The notes: generated by a model not told the origin, from the letters alone. 64,000 nt of DNA from Streptomyces sp. NBC_00448 (GCF_036014115.1 NZ_CP107913.1:7123501-7187500), one strand, 5' to 3'. Positions 1 through 8,069 are shown, counted from the first letter of the stretch. Made by a program: numbers and translations.

Positions 1-1
1 C

Positions 2-151
2 AACTGTGTCGAGATAGCGGACGTGCCTGGTTGTGTCGGCATACGCGACTCCAAGGACAAGGCGGGCCCCGCTCTCGTCGTCACCCCTGTGGAGTGGGCC
101 TCCTTCGTGGACCTGGTCTGTTCCGGCGCCGTCGACTTCGGCGTCGTCTGA
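2..151 (+). CDS. DUF397 domain protein, 3' part (cut by window start)
   Basis: This is the C-terminal 49 residues of a small DUF397 protein; its start lies before the window. The readable part holds the family's usual end, with a VGIRDSKD-like segment followed by a VTPVEWASFV segment. DUF397 proteins in Streptomyces are about 60-90 residues long and usually sit beside XRE-family regulators. Their biochemical role is not settled, although some act in developmental or antibiotic control. Its last 110 or so bases are identical to those of the next gene, so the two copies arose by recent duplication or gene conversion. Confidence 0.8.
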   Translation, partial: NCVEIADVPGCVGIRDSKDKAGPALVVTPVEWASFVDLVCSGAVDFGVV

Positions 152-153
152 AG
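42..153 (+). repeat. 112-bp direct repeat, copy 1 (DUF397 3' end)
   Basis: Bases 42-153 match bases 435-546 exactly, at an offset of 393. The identity begins inside the DUF397 coding region and stops two bases after the stop codon. The bases on both sides diverge. Confidence 0.9.
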
Positions 154-295
154 TCGGGCGGGCGGTCGCCGCACCGTACGTGTCTCCGCGCTGACGGGTT
201 GGGGGCCGTACGGTTTTGGCGTGTTCCGTGCTCCCCGCAAGGGCGTTGTGCCGTCAGGGTCGAAGCAGCGCCTTTCGCACGACGGAGGAGTGGTG

Positions 296-544
296 ATGGA
301 GATGCCGAGGAACGAGTACATGCGCGGCCCTTCGACGGAAGCGGCCCTGGAACAGGCGTGGCGGAAGTCGTCCTACAGCAATGACTCCGGGGGTGCCTGC
401 GTCGAGGTGGCGCCGCTCGCGCACGCGGTCGGCGTACGCGACTCCAAGGACAAGGCGGGCCCCGCTCTCGTCGTCACCCCTGTGGAGTGGGCCTCCTTCG
501 TGGACCTGGTCTGTTCCGGCGCCGTCGACTTCGGCGTCGTCTGA
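296..544 (+). CDS. DUF397 domain protein
   Basis: This is an 82-residue DUF397 protein with the family core WRKSSYSNDSGGACVEVA at about residues 22-39, then VRDSKDKAGPALVVTP and the closing VEWASFV block. The ATG at 296 is preceded by GGAGGAG at 284-290 with a 5-base gap; two GTG codons directly before it (290, 293) are alternatives. It lies between the cut DUF397 gene and a UTRA domain gene, all on one strand. DUF397 genes usually accompany an XRE regulator; none is directly adjacent here, and the nearest is at 3313. Function is not established for this copy. Confidence 0.85.
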   Translation: MEMPRNEYMRGPSTEAALEQAWRKSSYSNDSGGACVEVAPLAHAVGVRDSKDKAGPALVVTPVEWASFVDLVCSGAVDFGVV

Positions 545-546
545 AG
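435..546 (+). repeat. 112-bp direct repeat, copy 2 (DUF397 3' end)
   Basis: This is the second exact copy of bases 42-153, covering the C-terminal half of the complete DUF397 gene and its stop codon. Confidence 0.9.
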
Positions 547-594
547 CCGCGCGGGCGCCACAGCGCGGGCATGGGAACGGGAGGAGCCGGGCTG

Positions 595-1140
595 ATGGGC
601 ACCGGAGAAGAATGGGTGCACGGGTCGGCGCCTTACGTGCGGGCGCGGGCGGAAGGGGAGCGGGACGCGTGGAGCGAGGAGACGGCGGCGCGCGGCCGGA
701 GCGGCTCGCAGCGGATCGTGCGGGCCGGGGAGACTGCGGCGCCCGCGGAGGTGGCGAGGCTCCTCGGCGTGGGTGAGGGCGAAGTCGTGGTCGAACGGTG
801 CCGGGTGATCCTGCTGGACGGCGAACCCACCGAAGTGACCGTGACCTACTACCCGGTGAGCGTCGCGCGCGGCACCGCGCTGGCGGGCACCTCGAAGATC
901 CGCGGCGGCGCCGTCACCCTGCTTGCCGCGCTCGGCCATCGCGCCCGCACCGTACGCGAAGACGTCCGCGCCCGGCTGCCGCTGCCGGCCGAGCGGGAAG
1001 CCCTCGGCCTCACCGCGGCCGACCCCGTCCTCGAACTGGTCCGCGTCACCCTCGACGCCGACGGCACCGCCTTCCAAGTCGACGTATCGGCATTCTCCGC
1101 CGCCGCTCAACGGCTCCACTACGAGTTGAGGGTCGACTGA
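595..1140 (+). CDS. UTRA domain protein without a DNA-binding domain
   Basis: This is a 181-residue protein whose readable region, from about residue 40 to the end, resembles the UTRA ligand-binding domain of GntR/HutC-type repressors. It begins with an SQRIVRAGE segment and a GEVVVERCRVILLDGEP strand pair. The ending VLELVRVTLDADGTAFQVDVSAF is the usual UTRA tail. The winged helix-turn-helix that precedes UTRA in ordinary GntR proteins is absent; only about 40 charged residues come first. ATG at 595 follows GGGAGGAG (579-586). It may sense a small molecule and act through a partner, or be a remnant of a repressor. The call is from sequence pattern only. Confidence 0.7.
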   Translation: MGTGEEWVHGSAPYVRARAEGERDAWSEETAARGRSGSQRIVRAGETAAPAEVARLLGVGEGEVVVERCRVILLDGEPTEVTVTYYPVSVARGTALAGTSKIRGGAVTLLAALGHRARTVREDVRARLPLPAEREALGLTAADPVLELVRVTLDADGTAFQVDVSAFSAAAQRLHYELRVD

Positions 1141-1317
1141 GGCACCCGAGCCGCGCGGAACGCCGTACGGGCCGCGGAGGCGTTTGCACGGCGACGGTGG
1201 CTCGCGTCTTTCGCGTCCCCGGGTGCCGGATCTGCCGCCGGCGGCGCTGTGACCTGCGAGTTCGCCGGGCGGGGTGCGGGGCGGGACGCTGGGAGGGGCG
1301 GATCGATCGCGGGGGCG

Positions 1318-1346
1318 TTGACAAGGTTGGTTAATGGGATTAGCTT
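1318..1346 (+). promoter_or_regulatory. Promoter of the hydrolase-tetR pair
   Basis: A consensus -35 element TTGACA (1318-1323) is followed after 17 bases by TAGCTT (1341-1346), a good actinobacterial -10. The predicted transcript starts near 1353, about 37 bases before the ATG at 1390. Confidence 0.75.
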
Positions 1347-1364
1347 TTAGCTAACGGAATTAGC
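1329..1364. promoter_or_regulatory. Candidate TetR operator over the -10 element
   Basis: This AT-rich stretch holds the 8-base palindrome TTAGCTAA (1347-1354), flanked by more TTAGC copies at 1340-1344 and 1360-1364 and by GTTAA at 1330-1334. It overlaps the -10 element of the promoter above. The TetR-family gene downstream in the same operon is the obvious candidate ligand, which would make it an autoregulatory site. This is inferred from position and symmetry. Confidence 0.55.
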
Positions 1365-1389
1365 CAGATCCGAGCTTCAGGGGGATGCC

Positions 1390-2226
1390 ATGACCGAGTA
1401 CCTCGCCGTCGACGGCGGCACGATCGCGTACGAAGTGGCGGGAGACGGTCCGCTCATCGTCCTCGCGCACGGGATGGGGAACAGCCGCGCCGCGTACCGC
1501 AAGGTGATGCCGGCGCTGGTGGCGGCGGGCTACCGGGTCGCCGCCGTGGACCTGCGGGGCAGCGGCGAGTCCAGCGTCGCGTGGCCGGCCTGGAGCCGTA
1601 CCGCCATCGCCGGTGATCTGCTCGCCGTCATCCGGCACCTGGGCGGCCCGGCCGTACTCGTCGGGCACTCGATCTCCGGCGGCGCCGCCACCATCGCCGC
1701 GGCCCAGGAGCCCTCGCTGATCAGCGCGGTCGTCGAGCTGGGGCCGTTCACCCGCAAGCAGTCGATCCGCCTGGGCGACCTGCGGGTGAAGCGCTTCCGG
1801 CGGGGCATGCTGCGGCTGGTCGGCGCGGGGATGTTCGGCAGCGTGCGGCTGTGGAAGGCGTACCTCGACGTGGCCTACCCCGGCGCGAAGCCGGCCGGCT
1901 GGGACGAGTACCTCGGCCGGGTCGACGCCATGATGCGCGAGCCGGGCCGGATGAAGGCGATGCAGGGCATGGGCCGCAGCGCCCCGACCGACGCCGGCGC
2001 GCAGCTCGGCAACGTCAGCTCCCCGGTCCTGGTCGTGATGGGCACGCTCGACCCCGACTGGGCCGACCCGCACGCCGAGGGCACGGCGATCGTCGAGGCC
2101 CTGCCGGCCGGCCTCGGACGCCTGGAGATGATCGAGGGCGCCGGGCACTACCCGCACGACCAGTTCCCCGACCAGGTCGTGTCGCTGGTGCTCGACTTCC
2201 TCCGTACGGTCACCGCCCGTGCCTAG
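1390..2226 (+). CDS. Alpha/beta-fold hydrolase
   Basis: This 278-residue protein is close to the usual size of the fold. HGMG (residues 27-30) forms the oxyanion region, DLRGSGES follows, and the nucleophile elbow GHSISGG (92-98) places the catalytic serine at 94. An Asp within GTLDPDWADP (about 220-230) and the His in EGAGHYPHDQFP (about 253) complete a plausible triad. There is no signal peptide, so it is cytoplasmic. The substrate cannot be read; relatives include esterases and epoxide hydrolases. It overlaps the tetR gene by 8 bases and both sit behind one strong promoter and palindrome, so the TetR protein probably controls it in response to a compound the enzyme handles. Confidence 0.85.
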   Translation: MTEYLAVDGGTIAYEVAGDGPLIVLAHGMGNSRAAYRKVMPALVAAGYRVAAVDLRGSGESSVAWPAWSRTAIAGDLLAVIRHLGGPAVLVGHSISGGAATIAAAQEPSLISAVVELGPFTRKQSIRLGDLRVKRFRRGMLRLVGAGMFGSVRLWKAYLDVAYPGAKPAGWDEYLGRVDAMMREPGRMKAMQGMGRSAPTDAGAQLGNVSSPVLVVMGTLDPDWADPHAEGTAIVEALPAGLGRLEMIEGAGHYPHDQFPDQVVSLVLDFLRTVTARA

Positions 2227-2782
2227 GGCCGGCCTGGACCGGGCGACCGTGGTCGCGGCCGGTGCCGCCCTCGCCGACGAGGTGGGCCTCGCCCAGCTGA
2301 CCATGGGTTCGCTGGCCGAGCGGCTGGGCGTGCGCACCCCGTCCCTGTACAAGCACGTCGCCGGCCAGGACGATCTCAACCGGCGCATCGCGGTCCTGGC
2401 GCTGGGCCAGGCCGCGGACGTCATCGGCGGCGCGATCCAGGGCTACGCGGGCCGCGACGCCCTGGCGGTGGCGGCGCGCGCCTTCCGCGCGTTCGTCGTG
2501 GAGCACCCCGGGCGGTACGCCGCGACGATCGGCGTGGAACCGTCGGGCCCGGACGACCCGCTGGCGGTCGAGGGCCAGCGGTCGCTCGACGCGTTCAGGG
2601 CGGTGCTGCGCGGATACGACGTCGCGCCGGCCGACGTGGACCACGCGCTGCGGATGCTGCGCAGCCTGTGCCACGGGTTCGCCACCTTGCAGGCTGCCAA
2701 CGGCTTCCAGTGGAGCGCCGACATCGACGAGAGCTTCGAGTGGCTGATCGCCTTCGCCGACCGGGGCCTGCGGGCCGGCTGA
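2219..2782 (+). CDS. TetR-family transcriptional regulator
   Basis: This 187-residue protein has the TetR N-terminal helix-turn-helix at about residues 27-53 (LTMGSLAERLGVRTPSLYKHV), followed by a helical ligand domain of the WHG/TetR_C_33 type. The GTG start at 2219 lies inside the hydrolase stop region, giving an 8-base overlap and likely coupled translation. It most likely binds the TTAGCTAA palindrome upstream of the operon and represses its own transcription. The inducer is unknown. Confidence 0.88.
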   Translation: MPRAGLDRATVVAAGAALADEVGLAQLTMGSLAERLGVRTPSLYKHVAGQDDLNRRIAVLALGQAADVIGGAIQGYAGRDALAVAARAFRAFVVEHPGRYAATIGVEPSGPDDPLAVEGQRSLDAFRAVLRGYDVAPADVDHALRMLRSLCHGFATLQAANGFQWSADIDESFEWLIAFADRGLRAG

Positions 2783-2853
2783 GCCGGGGAACCGCAGTCA
2801 CGGAGCTACGGAGCCACCGAGCTACGGCACCACCGAGCCACGGCGCCACGCCG

Positions 2854-3225
2854 TCACAGCTTCGCCAGCGGGTCCGGGGCGTCGGTCCCCGGGACGGGTT
2901 CGACCACCTCCCACCGCTCCGCGATCAGGCCGTCCTGGAGGCGGAAGAGGTCGGCCACGGCGATGTCGAGCGCGGAGTCCGGCAGCCCCCGCCGCGAGAA
3001 CACGGTCACGTAGTCGCCTTCCGCCATGAGCCGGCGGATGTCGATCCGCAGGTCGGTGAGCGGGAGTTCACGTGCCGCGGCCAGCCACTCCGCTCGCGTG
3101 GAGGTCCGGAACGGCAGTCCGTGATCCACGTAGTCGTCGCGCATGAGTGATGCCAGGGCGTCGAGGTCGCCCTTGCCGTACAGCTCCAGGCAGGCGAGTA
3201 CCAGGTCCTTGTGGTCAGTGGTCAT
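2854..3225 (-). CDS. SnoaL-like / NTF2-fold protein
   Basis: This 123-residue single-domain protein has the SnoaL/NTF2 pattern: an N-terminal helix pair (LVLACLELYGKGDLDALASL), the DDYVDHG segment, a central PLTDLRIDIRRL strand, and the VADLFRLQDGLIAERWEV strand pair near the end. SnoaL relatives include polyketide cyclases and small-molecule isomerases, but many members are uncharacterised. No catalytic residue can be assigned with certainty. It is transcribed divergently from the XRE regulator at 3313, with a palindrome between them, so it is a likely target of that regulator. Confidence 0.75.
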   Translation of the reverse strand: MTTDHKDLVLACLELYGKGDLDALASLMRDDYVDHGLPFRTSTRAEWLAAARELPLTDLRIDIRRLMAEGDYVTVFSRRGLPDSALDIAVADLFRLQDGLIAERWEVVEPVPGTDAPDPLAKL

Positions 3226-3260
3226 GGCCGGGATTCTGGCGGCCGGAGCGGGGGGTGTCG

Positions 3261-3277
3261 ATGAACTCCGAGTTCAT
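3261..3277. promoter_or_regulatory. Palindromic operator candidate in divergent promoter
   Basis: ATGAACTCCGAGTTCAT is a dyad with 7-base arms and a 3-base centre. It lies between the divergent SnoaL-like gene (starting at 3225) and the XRE regulator (starting at 3313). One regulator dimer there could control both promoters. Confidence 0.6.
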
Positions 3278-3312
3278 GGACCGCGGTCGGGGACGCGGCT
3301 AGGGTCGGTCGC

Positions 3313-4125
3313 GTGGAGGATGTGGGCAGCCTGCTGCGCGGGTGGCGGAGCAGCCGGCGGTTGAGCCAGCTCGACCTCGCGCTCGCGGCCGGCGTCTCGC
3401 CGCGCTACGTCAGCCTCGTCGAGACCGGCCGGTCCCGGCCGAGCGCCGCGATGGTGCTCCGGCTTGCGGACCAGCTCGACGTGCCGCTGCGGCACCGCAA
3501 CCGCCTGCTGGTGGCGGCCGGCTTCGCACCGTGCTACCGCGAGCGGCCGCTCGACACGCCGGACATGGCGGCGGTTCGGGACGCGGTGGCCAGGGTGCTG
3601 CGCGCACACGAGCCCTACCCGGCCCTGGTTGTGGACCGGCACTGGAACATCCTGATGACCAACGCGCCGGTCGACCACTTCCTCGCGTACGTCGACCCCG
3701 ACCTGCTCGACGCTCCGGTCAACATGGTGCGGCTCGGGCTCGACCCGCGGGGCCTGGCCCCCCTGATCGTGAATCTGCCCGAGGTCCGCTCCTTCCTTCG
3801 CGCCCGGCTCTCGCGCCAGGTCGCCAGGACCGGCGATCCGGTGGTCGGTGCCCTGTACGACGAGTACTTCGCGGGGCAGGCACCCGACGGAGCAGCCCCC
3901 GGGCCGCAGGCGGAGGTGGCCACCCCGATGGTCTTCCGCTTCCAAGGACACGAGCTGAGCCTGTTCTCGACCGTCACGACGTTCGGGACCCCGCAGGACA
4001 TCACGCTCGAAGAGATCTCCATCGAGTCGTACTACCCGGCGGACGCCGGCAGCGCCGCGATCCTGCGCGACCTGCCCGGCGGGAGGCCGGCGTCACAGGA
4101 CACACCCGCGCGGCCTTCCGGCTGA
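3313..4125 (+). CDS. XRE-family regulator with MmyB-like ligand domain
   Basis: This 270-residue protein has an N-terminal XRE helix-turn-helix at about residues 6-60 (SQLDLALAAGVSPRYVSLVE, then the TGRSRPS turn). The rest matches the MmyB-like ligand-binding domain, a PAS-like fold, with PYPALVVDRHWNILMTNAP at about 98-116 and the closing LSLFSTVTTFGTPQDITLEE. The family includes MmyB from methylenomycin regulation and many actinobacterial regulators of neighbouring enzymes. GTG at 3313 is the start. It is divergent from the SnoaL-like gene with a shared palindrome, which suggests local control. The ligand is not known. Confidence 0.87.
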   Translation: MEDVGSLLRGWRSSRRLSQLDLALAAGVSPRYVSLVETGRSRPSAAMVLRLADQLDVPLRHRNRLLVAAGFAPCYRERPLDTPDMAAVRDAVARVLRAHEPYPALVVDRHWNILMTNAPVDHFLAYVDPDLLDAPVNMVRLGLDPRGLAPLIVNLPEVRSFLRARLSRQVARTGDPVVGALYDEYFAGQAPDGAAPGPQAEVATPMVFRFQGHELSLFSTVTTFGTPQDITLEEISIESYYPADAGSAAILRDLPGGRPASQDTPARPSG

Positions 4126-4203
4126 GCCGGTCCCGGCGCGTGCCGGGACCGCAGCCCGGCGGGGAGCCTCCCGCGGCACGCGAGCAGGGATACTGGGGGG
4201 GTT

Positions 4204-5415
4204 ATGGAAACCGTCATCCTTGTCGTCGTCATTGCCCTGGTCGTGCTCCTCGGGGCCGGCGGGCTGGTGGTCGGCAGCCGCCGCAAGAAGAAGCAGCAGC
4301 TGCCGCCGTCCCCGCCGAGCACCCCGACGATCACCAAGCCTCCCGCCGAACCGCACGTCGGGGATGAGGCCGAGACCCCACGGGACGAGTCCCGCAGGAC
4401 CATCGAGGAGGTCGAGCTGCCCGGCGCGACCGCCGCGCCCGAGGCCCCCGAGGAGGTGGGGGTCCCCGAGCAGGTCGTGGTCGAGCAGCCGGAGCCGACC
4501 GCGGGCCGGCTGGTACGGCTGCGCTCCCGCCTGTCCCGTTCGCAGAACTCGCTCGGCAAGGGCCTGCTCACCCTGCTGTCGCGGGAGCGGCTGGACGACG
4601 ACACCTGGGAGGAGGTCGAGGACACCCTCATCACCGCCGATGTCGGTGTGACCCCGACCCAGGAACTCGTCGAGCGGCTGCGCACCCGGGTGCGCGTGCT
4701 GGGCACCCGTACCCCCGATGAACTGCGCACGCTGCTGCGGGAGGAACTGGTCACGCTGGTCGACCCGACCCTGGACCGTACGCTGCGCACCGAGAGCCAC
4801 GAGGAGTCCCCGGCCGTCGTGCTGGTCGTCGGGGTCAACGGCACCGGCAAGACCACCACCACCGGCAAGCTCGCCCGGGTGCTGGTCGCCGACGGCCGCA
4901 GCGTGGTGCTGGGCGCGGCCGACACCTTCCGGGCCGCCGCCGCCGACCAGCTCCAGACCTGGGGCGAACGCGTCGGGGCGCGCACCGTGCGCGGCCCCGA
5001 GGGCGGCGACCCCGCGTCGGTCGCGTTCGACGCGGTCAAGGAGGGCATCGCCGAGGGTGCCGACACCGTGCTGATCGACACCGCCGGGCGGCTGCACACC
5101 AAGACCGGCCTGATGGACGAGCTCGGCAAGGTCAAGCGCGTGGTCGAGAAGCACGGCCCGGTCGACGAGGTGCTGCTCGTCCTGGACGCCACCACCGGCC
5201 AGAACGGCCTGGTGCAGGCCCGCGTCTTCGCCGAGGTGGTGGCCATCACCGGCATCGTGCTCACCAAGCTCGACGGCACCGCCAAGGGCGGCATCGTGGT
5301 CGCCGTCCAGCGCGAACTCGGTGTCCCGGTCAAGCTCATCGGCCTCGGCGAGGGAGCGGACGACCTCGCCCCGTTCGAGCCGGAGGCGTTCGTCGACGCG
5401 CTGATCGGCGAGTAG
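4204..5415 (+). CDS. ftsY: FtsY, signal recognition particle receptor
   Basis: FtsY (403 aa) receives ribosome-SRP complexes at the membrane and hydrolyses GTP together with Ffh. Residues 3-22 form a membrane helix, followed by basic RRKKK and then a Pro/Glu-rich acidic linker to about residue 100. The NG domain follows: P-loop GVNGTGKTTT (210-219), DTFRAAAADQL, DTAGRLHTK and TKLDGTAKGG. An N-terminal transmembrane helix is the actinobacterial form; E. coli FtsY lacks one. The ATG at 4204 directly follows a run of G bases. Its partner ffh is in the same window at 12486. Confidence 0.97.
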   Translation: METVILVVVIALVVLLGAGGLVVGSRRKKKQQLPPSPPSTPTITKPPAEPHVGDEAETPRDESRRTIEEVELPGATAAPEAPEEVGVPEQVVVEQPEPTAGRLVRLRSRLSRSQNSLGKGLLTLLSRERLDDDTWEEVEDTLITADVGVTPTQELVERLRTRVRVLGTRTPDELRTLLREELVTLVDPTLDRTLRTESHEESPAVVLVVGVNGTGKTTTTGKLARVLVADGRSVVLGAADTFRAAAADQLQTWGERVGARTVRGPEGGDPASVAFDAVKEGIAEGADTVLIDTAGRLHTKTGLMDELGKVKRVVEKHGPVDEVLLVLDATTGQNGLVQARVFAEVVAITGIVLTKLDGTAKGGIVVAVQRELGVPVKLIGLGEGADDLAPFEPEAFVDALIGE

Positions 5416-5474
5416 CCCGCCCGGGTCCGGCCGCGGGTGTCGGCCACTCGGCCACTCGATCGCTCGCCACGTCA

Positions 5475-5525
5475 GCCCACGTGTAAGGGGCGCCCACCAG
5501 GAGTGGGCGCCCCTTACACGTGGGC
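5475..5525. terminator. Bidirectional terminator after ftsY
   Basis: This is a perfect 23-base-pair inverted repeat: arms at 5475-5497 and 5503-5525, loop CAGGA. It separates the convergent ftsY and primase-like genes. There is no long T run, as is usual for high-GC actinobacteria. Confidence 0.85.
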
Positions 5526-5530
5526 CGAGC

Positions 5531-5555
5531 GCGTATACGTCCCGTACGTATACGC
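5531..5555. terminator. Second hairpin between ftsY and primase-like gene
   Basis: GCGTATACGT (5531-5540) pairs perfectly with ACGTATACGC (5546-5555) across a 5-base loop. It follows the 23-bp terminator by six bases and lies 29 bases beyond the stop codon of the minus-strand gene, so it could end that transcript. Confidence 0.6.
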
Positions 5556-5583
5556 CGAGCACGTATCCGAGGACGCGACAGCC

Positions 5584-6306
5584 TTACGCGCAGGCCCGCG
5601 CGCGGTGGGACACGTACGCCAGGGTGCCCAGGAGGAGGCGCGCCTCGGGGGGATGGGGCATCGAGTCCAGCCGGGGCTCGCGCAGCCAGCGGACCGGGCC
5701 GAGCCCGCCGAAGTCCGAGGGAGGAGCGGTGACATGGTCGCCGGGGCCGAGGCAGCGCAGGTCCAGCCGCGCGTCGTCCCAGCCCATCCGGTAGAGCAGG
5801 TGCGGGAGTTCGGTGGCCGCCCCCGGGGCCACGAAGAACTGCGCCCGCCCGGTGGGAGTCAGCAGTACCGGCCCCAGGTGCAGGCCCATCCGCTCCAGCC
5901 GCACCAGTGCCCGCCGGCCCGGCAGTTCGGCCACGTCGATGATGTCGAACGTCCGCCCGGCGGGCAGCAGCACCGACGCGCCCGGCATCCGCTCCCACAT
6001 CCGCGCGACCGCCTCCGGCCCCGCGCCGGCCGGCACTTCGGCCGCCGGGTCCAGCGGGTGGGCGCCCGGCTCCTTGCAGCGCGGCTCCCCGCACGAGCAC
6101 ACCTCGCCGCCGCGCGCCGCCCGGGTCCCCGGCACCACCGCCCAGCCGCACAGCCCGGTGTACTCGGCGACCGTGCCGCACACCGCGGTGCGCGCCCTGC
6201 GGCGCACCGCACTCCACACGCCGGGGAGCGCTGCCATCCTGGCGGCGTGCCGCACGACGGTCCGGTGCTGCCGCATCTCACGCATTGTGCCGATCGTGAA
6301 CACCAT
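5584..6306 (-). CDS. Stand-alone primase/polymerase (prim-pol)-like protein
   Basis: This 240-residue protein resembles the N-terminal prim-pol domain of replication proteins on plasmids and phages, with no helicase domain attached. The family's cysteine cluster is present as CSCGEPRC (70-77) followed by PGAHPLDP. A later GRTFDIIDV strand and LGPVLLTPTGRAQFFVAPG are also typical. The ATG at 6306 has GGAGGGG three bases upstream. Such orphan domains are frequent in Streptomyces and their activity is not known. It converges on ftsY and diverges from nsdA. The 149-residue protein at 60499 shares its C-terminal pattern. DNA synthesis activity is possible but unproven. Confidence 0.75.
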   Translation of the reverse strand: MVFTIGTMREMRQHRTVVRHAARMAALPGVWSAVRRRARTAVCGTVAEYTGLCGWAVVPGTRAARGGEVCSCGEPRCKEPGAHPLDPAAEVPAGAGPEAVARMWERMPGASVLLPAGRTFDIIDVAELPGRRALVRLERMGLHLGPVLLTPTGRAQFFVAPGAATELPHLLYRMGWDDARLDLRCLGPGDHVTAPPSDFGGLGPVRWLREPRLDSMPHPPEARLLLGTLAYVSHRARACA

Positions 6307-6511
6307 GACCCCTCCAACTGATCGCGCCCGCCGTTGGTTACGCACTCGCGAGCGCCGCTCCCAGTGGCATGTGTCAAGTGAATCGCCTGCGGCCGCAACA
6401 GAGTTCATCCGAAGGGGTGGCGAATGGTGGCGTTTCCGCAATTGCGGTCGCAGGAGGGGTGACCGTGGCGCTACTTTACGTTGGTAGAAGAGGCGGGATG
6501 GGGGCGCGGCC

Positions 6512-7969
6512 GTGACCGGGACAGCGGACAAGCAGCCCAACGCGCAGTTGACCTCGTGGTTCGTGCGCAGCGGCTGGTCCAAGGGCGAACTCGCTCGTCA
6601 AGTCAACCGCCGGGCACGGCAGTTGGGCGCACACCACGTCAGCACGGACACGTCAAGAGTGCGGCGCTGGCTGGACGGCGAGCAGCCCAGGGAGCCCATC
6701 CCGCGCATCCTGTCCGAGCTGTTCTCCGAACGCTTCGGATGCGTCGTCCCCGTCGAGGACCTCGGCCTGCGCTCCGCCCAGCAGCCGCCCTCCGGCGGTG
6801 ACATCGACCTGCCGTGGGCCGGCCCGCAGACCGTCCAGCTCATCAACGAGTTCTCCCGCAGCGACCTCATGCTCGGCCGCCGCGGCTTCCTCGGCGCCTC
6901 CCTCGTCCTGTCCGCGGGGCCCGCGCTGCTCGAACCCATGCAGCGCTGGCTGGTGCCCAGCTCGTCGCCGGCCCGTCCCGCCGCCGCGCCGGCCGTGGGC
7001 CGCGACGCCGGCCGCCCGTCCCGGCTGTCCGAGCAGGAGCTGCAACTCCTGGAGTCCACCGCCGCGATGTTCCGCGAGTGGGACAGCCAGTGCGGCGGCG
7101 GGCTGCGCCGTAAAGCCGTCGTCGGCCAACTGCACGAGATCACCGACCTGCTCCAGGAGCCGCACCCCGAGCCCGTCGCCCGCCGGCTGTACCGGATCAC
7201 CGCCGACCTCGCCGCCCTCGCCGGCTGGATGAGCTACGACGTGGGGCTCCAGCCCACCGCCCAGAAGTACCTCGTCCTCGCGCTGCACGCCGCCAAGGAG
7301 GCCGGCGACCGGCCGCTCGGCGCGTTCGTGCTCTCCTCCATGAGCCGCCAGATGATCCACCTGGAGCGCCCCGACGACGCCCTGGAGCTCATCCACCTCG
7401 CCCAGTACGGCAGCCGCGACTCGGCCGGCGCCGCCACGCAGGCGATGCTCTACACCCTGGAGGCCCGCGCCTACGCCAACATGGGCCAGGTCAACAAGTG
7501 CCACCGCGCGGTCCGGATGGCCGAGGACACCTTCGCCGACGCCCGCCCGGGCGAGGAACCGGCCTGGATCAACTTCTTCACCGAGGCCGAGCTGCACGCC
7601 GAGAACGCGCACTCCTACCGCGACCTCGCCTACGTCGCCGGCCGCAGCCCCACCTACGCCTCCCTCGCCCAGCCCGAGATGCTCGAAGCCGTCGACGGCT
7701 TCCGCGAGGACCCGGTCCACCAGCGCGCCTACGCGCTCAACCTGGTCGGCATGGGCACCGTCCAGCTGCTGATGCGCGAGCCCGAGCAGGCCGCGCACTA
7801 CACCGTCGAGGCGATGGAAGTCGCCAGGCGGGTCCGCTCCGAGCGGGTCAACACCCGCATCCGCAAGACCACCCACGCCGCCGTCCGCGACTTCGGCGAC
7901 GTGCCCGAGGTGGTCCGGCTCGCCGAGCGGCTTTCCGAGGAACTCCCGGAAGTCGCCGAGTCGGCATAA
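6512..7969 (+). CDS. nsdA: NsdA, negative regulator of differentiation
   Basis: In S. coelicolor, NsdA represses sporulation and antibiotic production. This 485-residue protein sits in the conserved place between ftsY and amtB. An N-terminal segment (about residues 10-70) with KGELARQVNRRARQLG and SRVRRWLDGEQPREPIP looks like a degenerate XRE helix-turn-helix. It is followed by a hydrophobic stretch near GRRGFLGASLVLSAGPALL (about 118-136) and then by helical TPR-like repeats to the end. The GTG at 6512 is the start; no good ribosome binding site precedes it. Identification rests on this architecture plus synteny recalled from S. coelicolor. Confidence 0.85.
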   Translation: MTGTADKQPNAQLTSWFVRSGWSKGELARQVNRRARQLGAHHVSTDTSRVRRWLDGEQPREPIPRILSELFSERFGCVVPVEDLGLRSAQQPPSGGDIDLPWAGPQTVQLINEFSRSDLMLGRRGFLGASLVLSAGPALLEPMQRWLVPSSSPARPAAAPAVGRDAGRPSRLSEQELQLLESTAAMFREWDSQCGGGLRRKAVVGQLHEITDLLQEPHPEPVARRLYRITADLAALAGWMSYDVGLQPTAQKYLVLALHAAKEAGDRPLGAFVLSSMSRQMIHLERPDDALELIHLAQYGSRDSAGAATQAMLYTLEARAYANMGQVNKCHRAVRMAEDTFADARPGEEPAWINFFTEAELHAENAHSYRDLAYVAGRSPTYASLAQPEMLEAVDGFREDPVHQRAYALNLVGMGTVQLLMREPEQAAHYTVEAMEVARRVRSERVNTRIRKTTHAAVRDFGDVPEVVRLAERLSEELPEVAESA

Positions 7970-8069
7970 CCGCGAAACCGCCCGGCGCCGTCGCCGCGCC
8001 GCCCGGCCGGTCGTCTTCTTTCCCACCCGTATACATCCTTCACCGAACACCCGGATGGTTCATCTCCGC

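Noticed and set aside
2797..2851. Repeated GAGC(T/C)AC units between the tetR and SnoaL-like genes
   Set aside because: The units are short and irregular and lie in a 71-base convergent gap. There is no spacer pattern, so a CRISPR or mobile origin is not supported.
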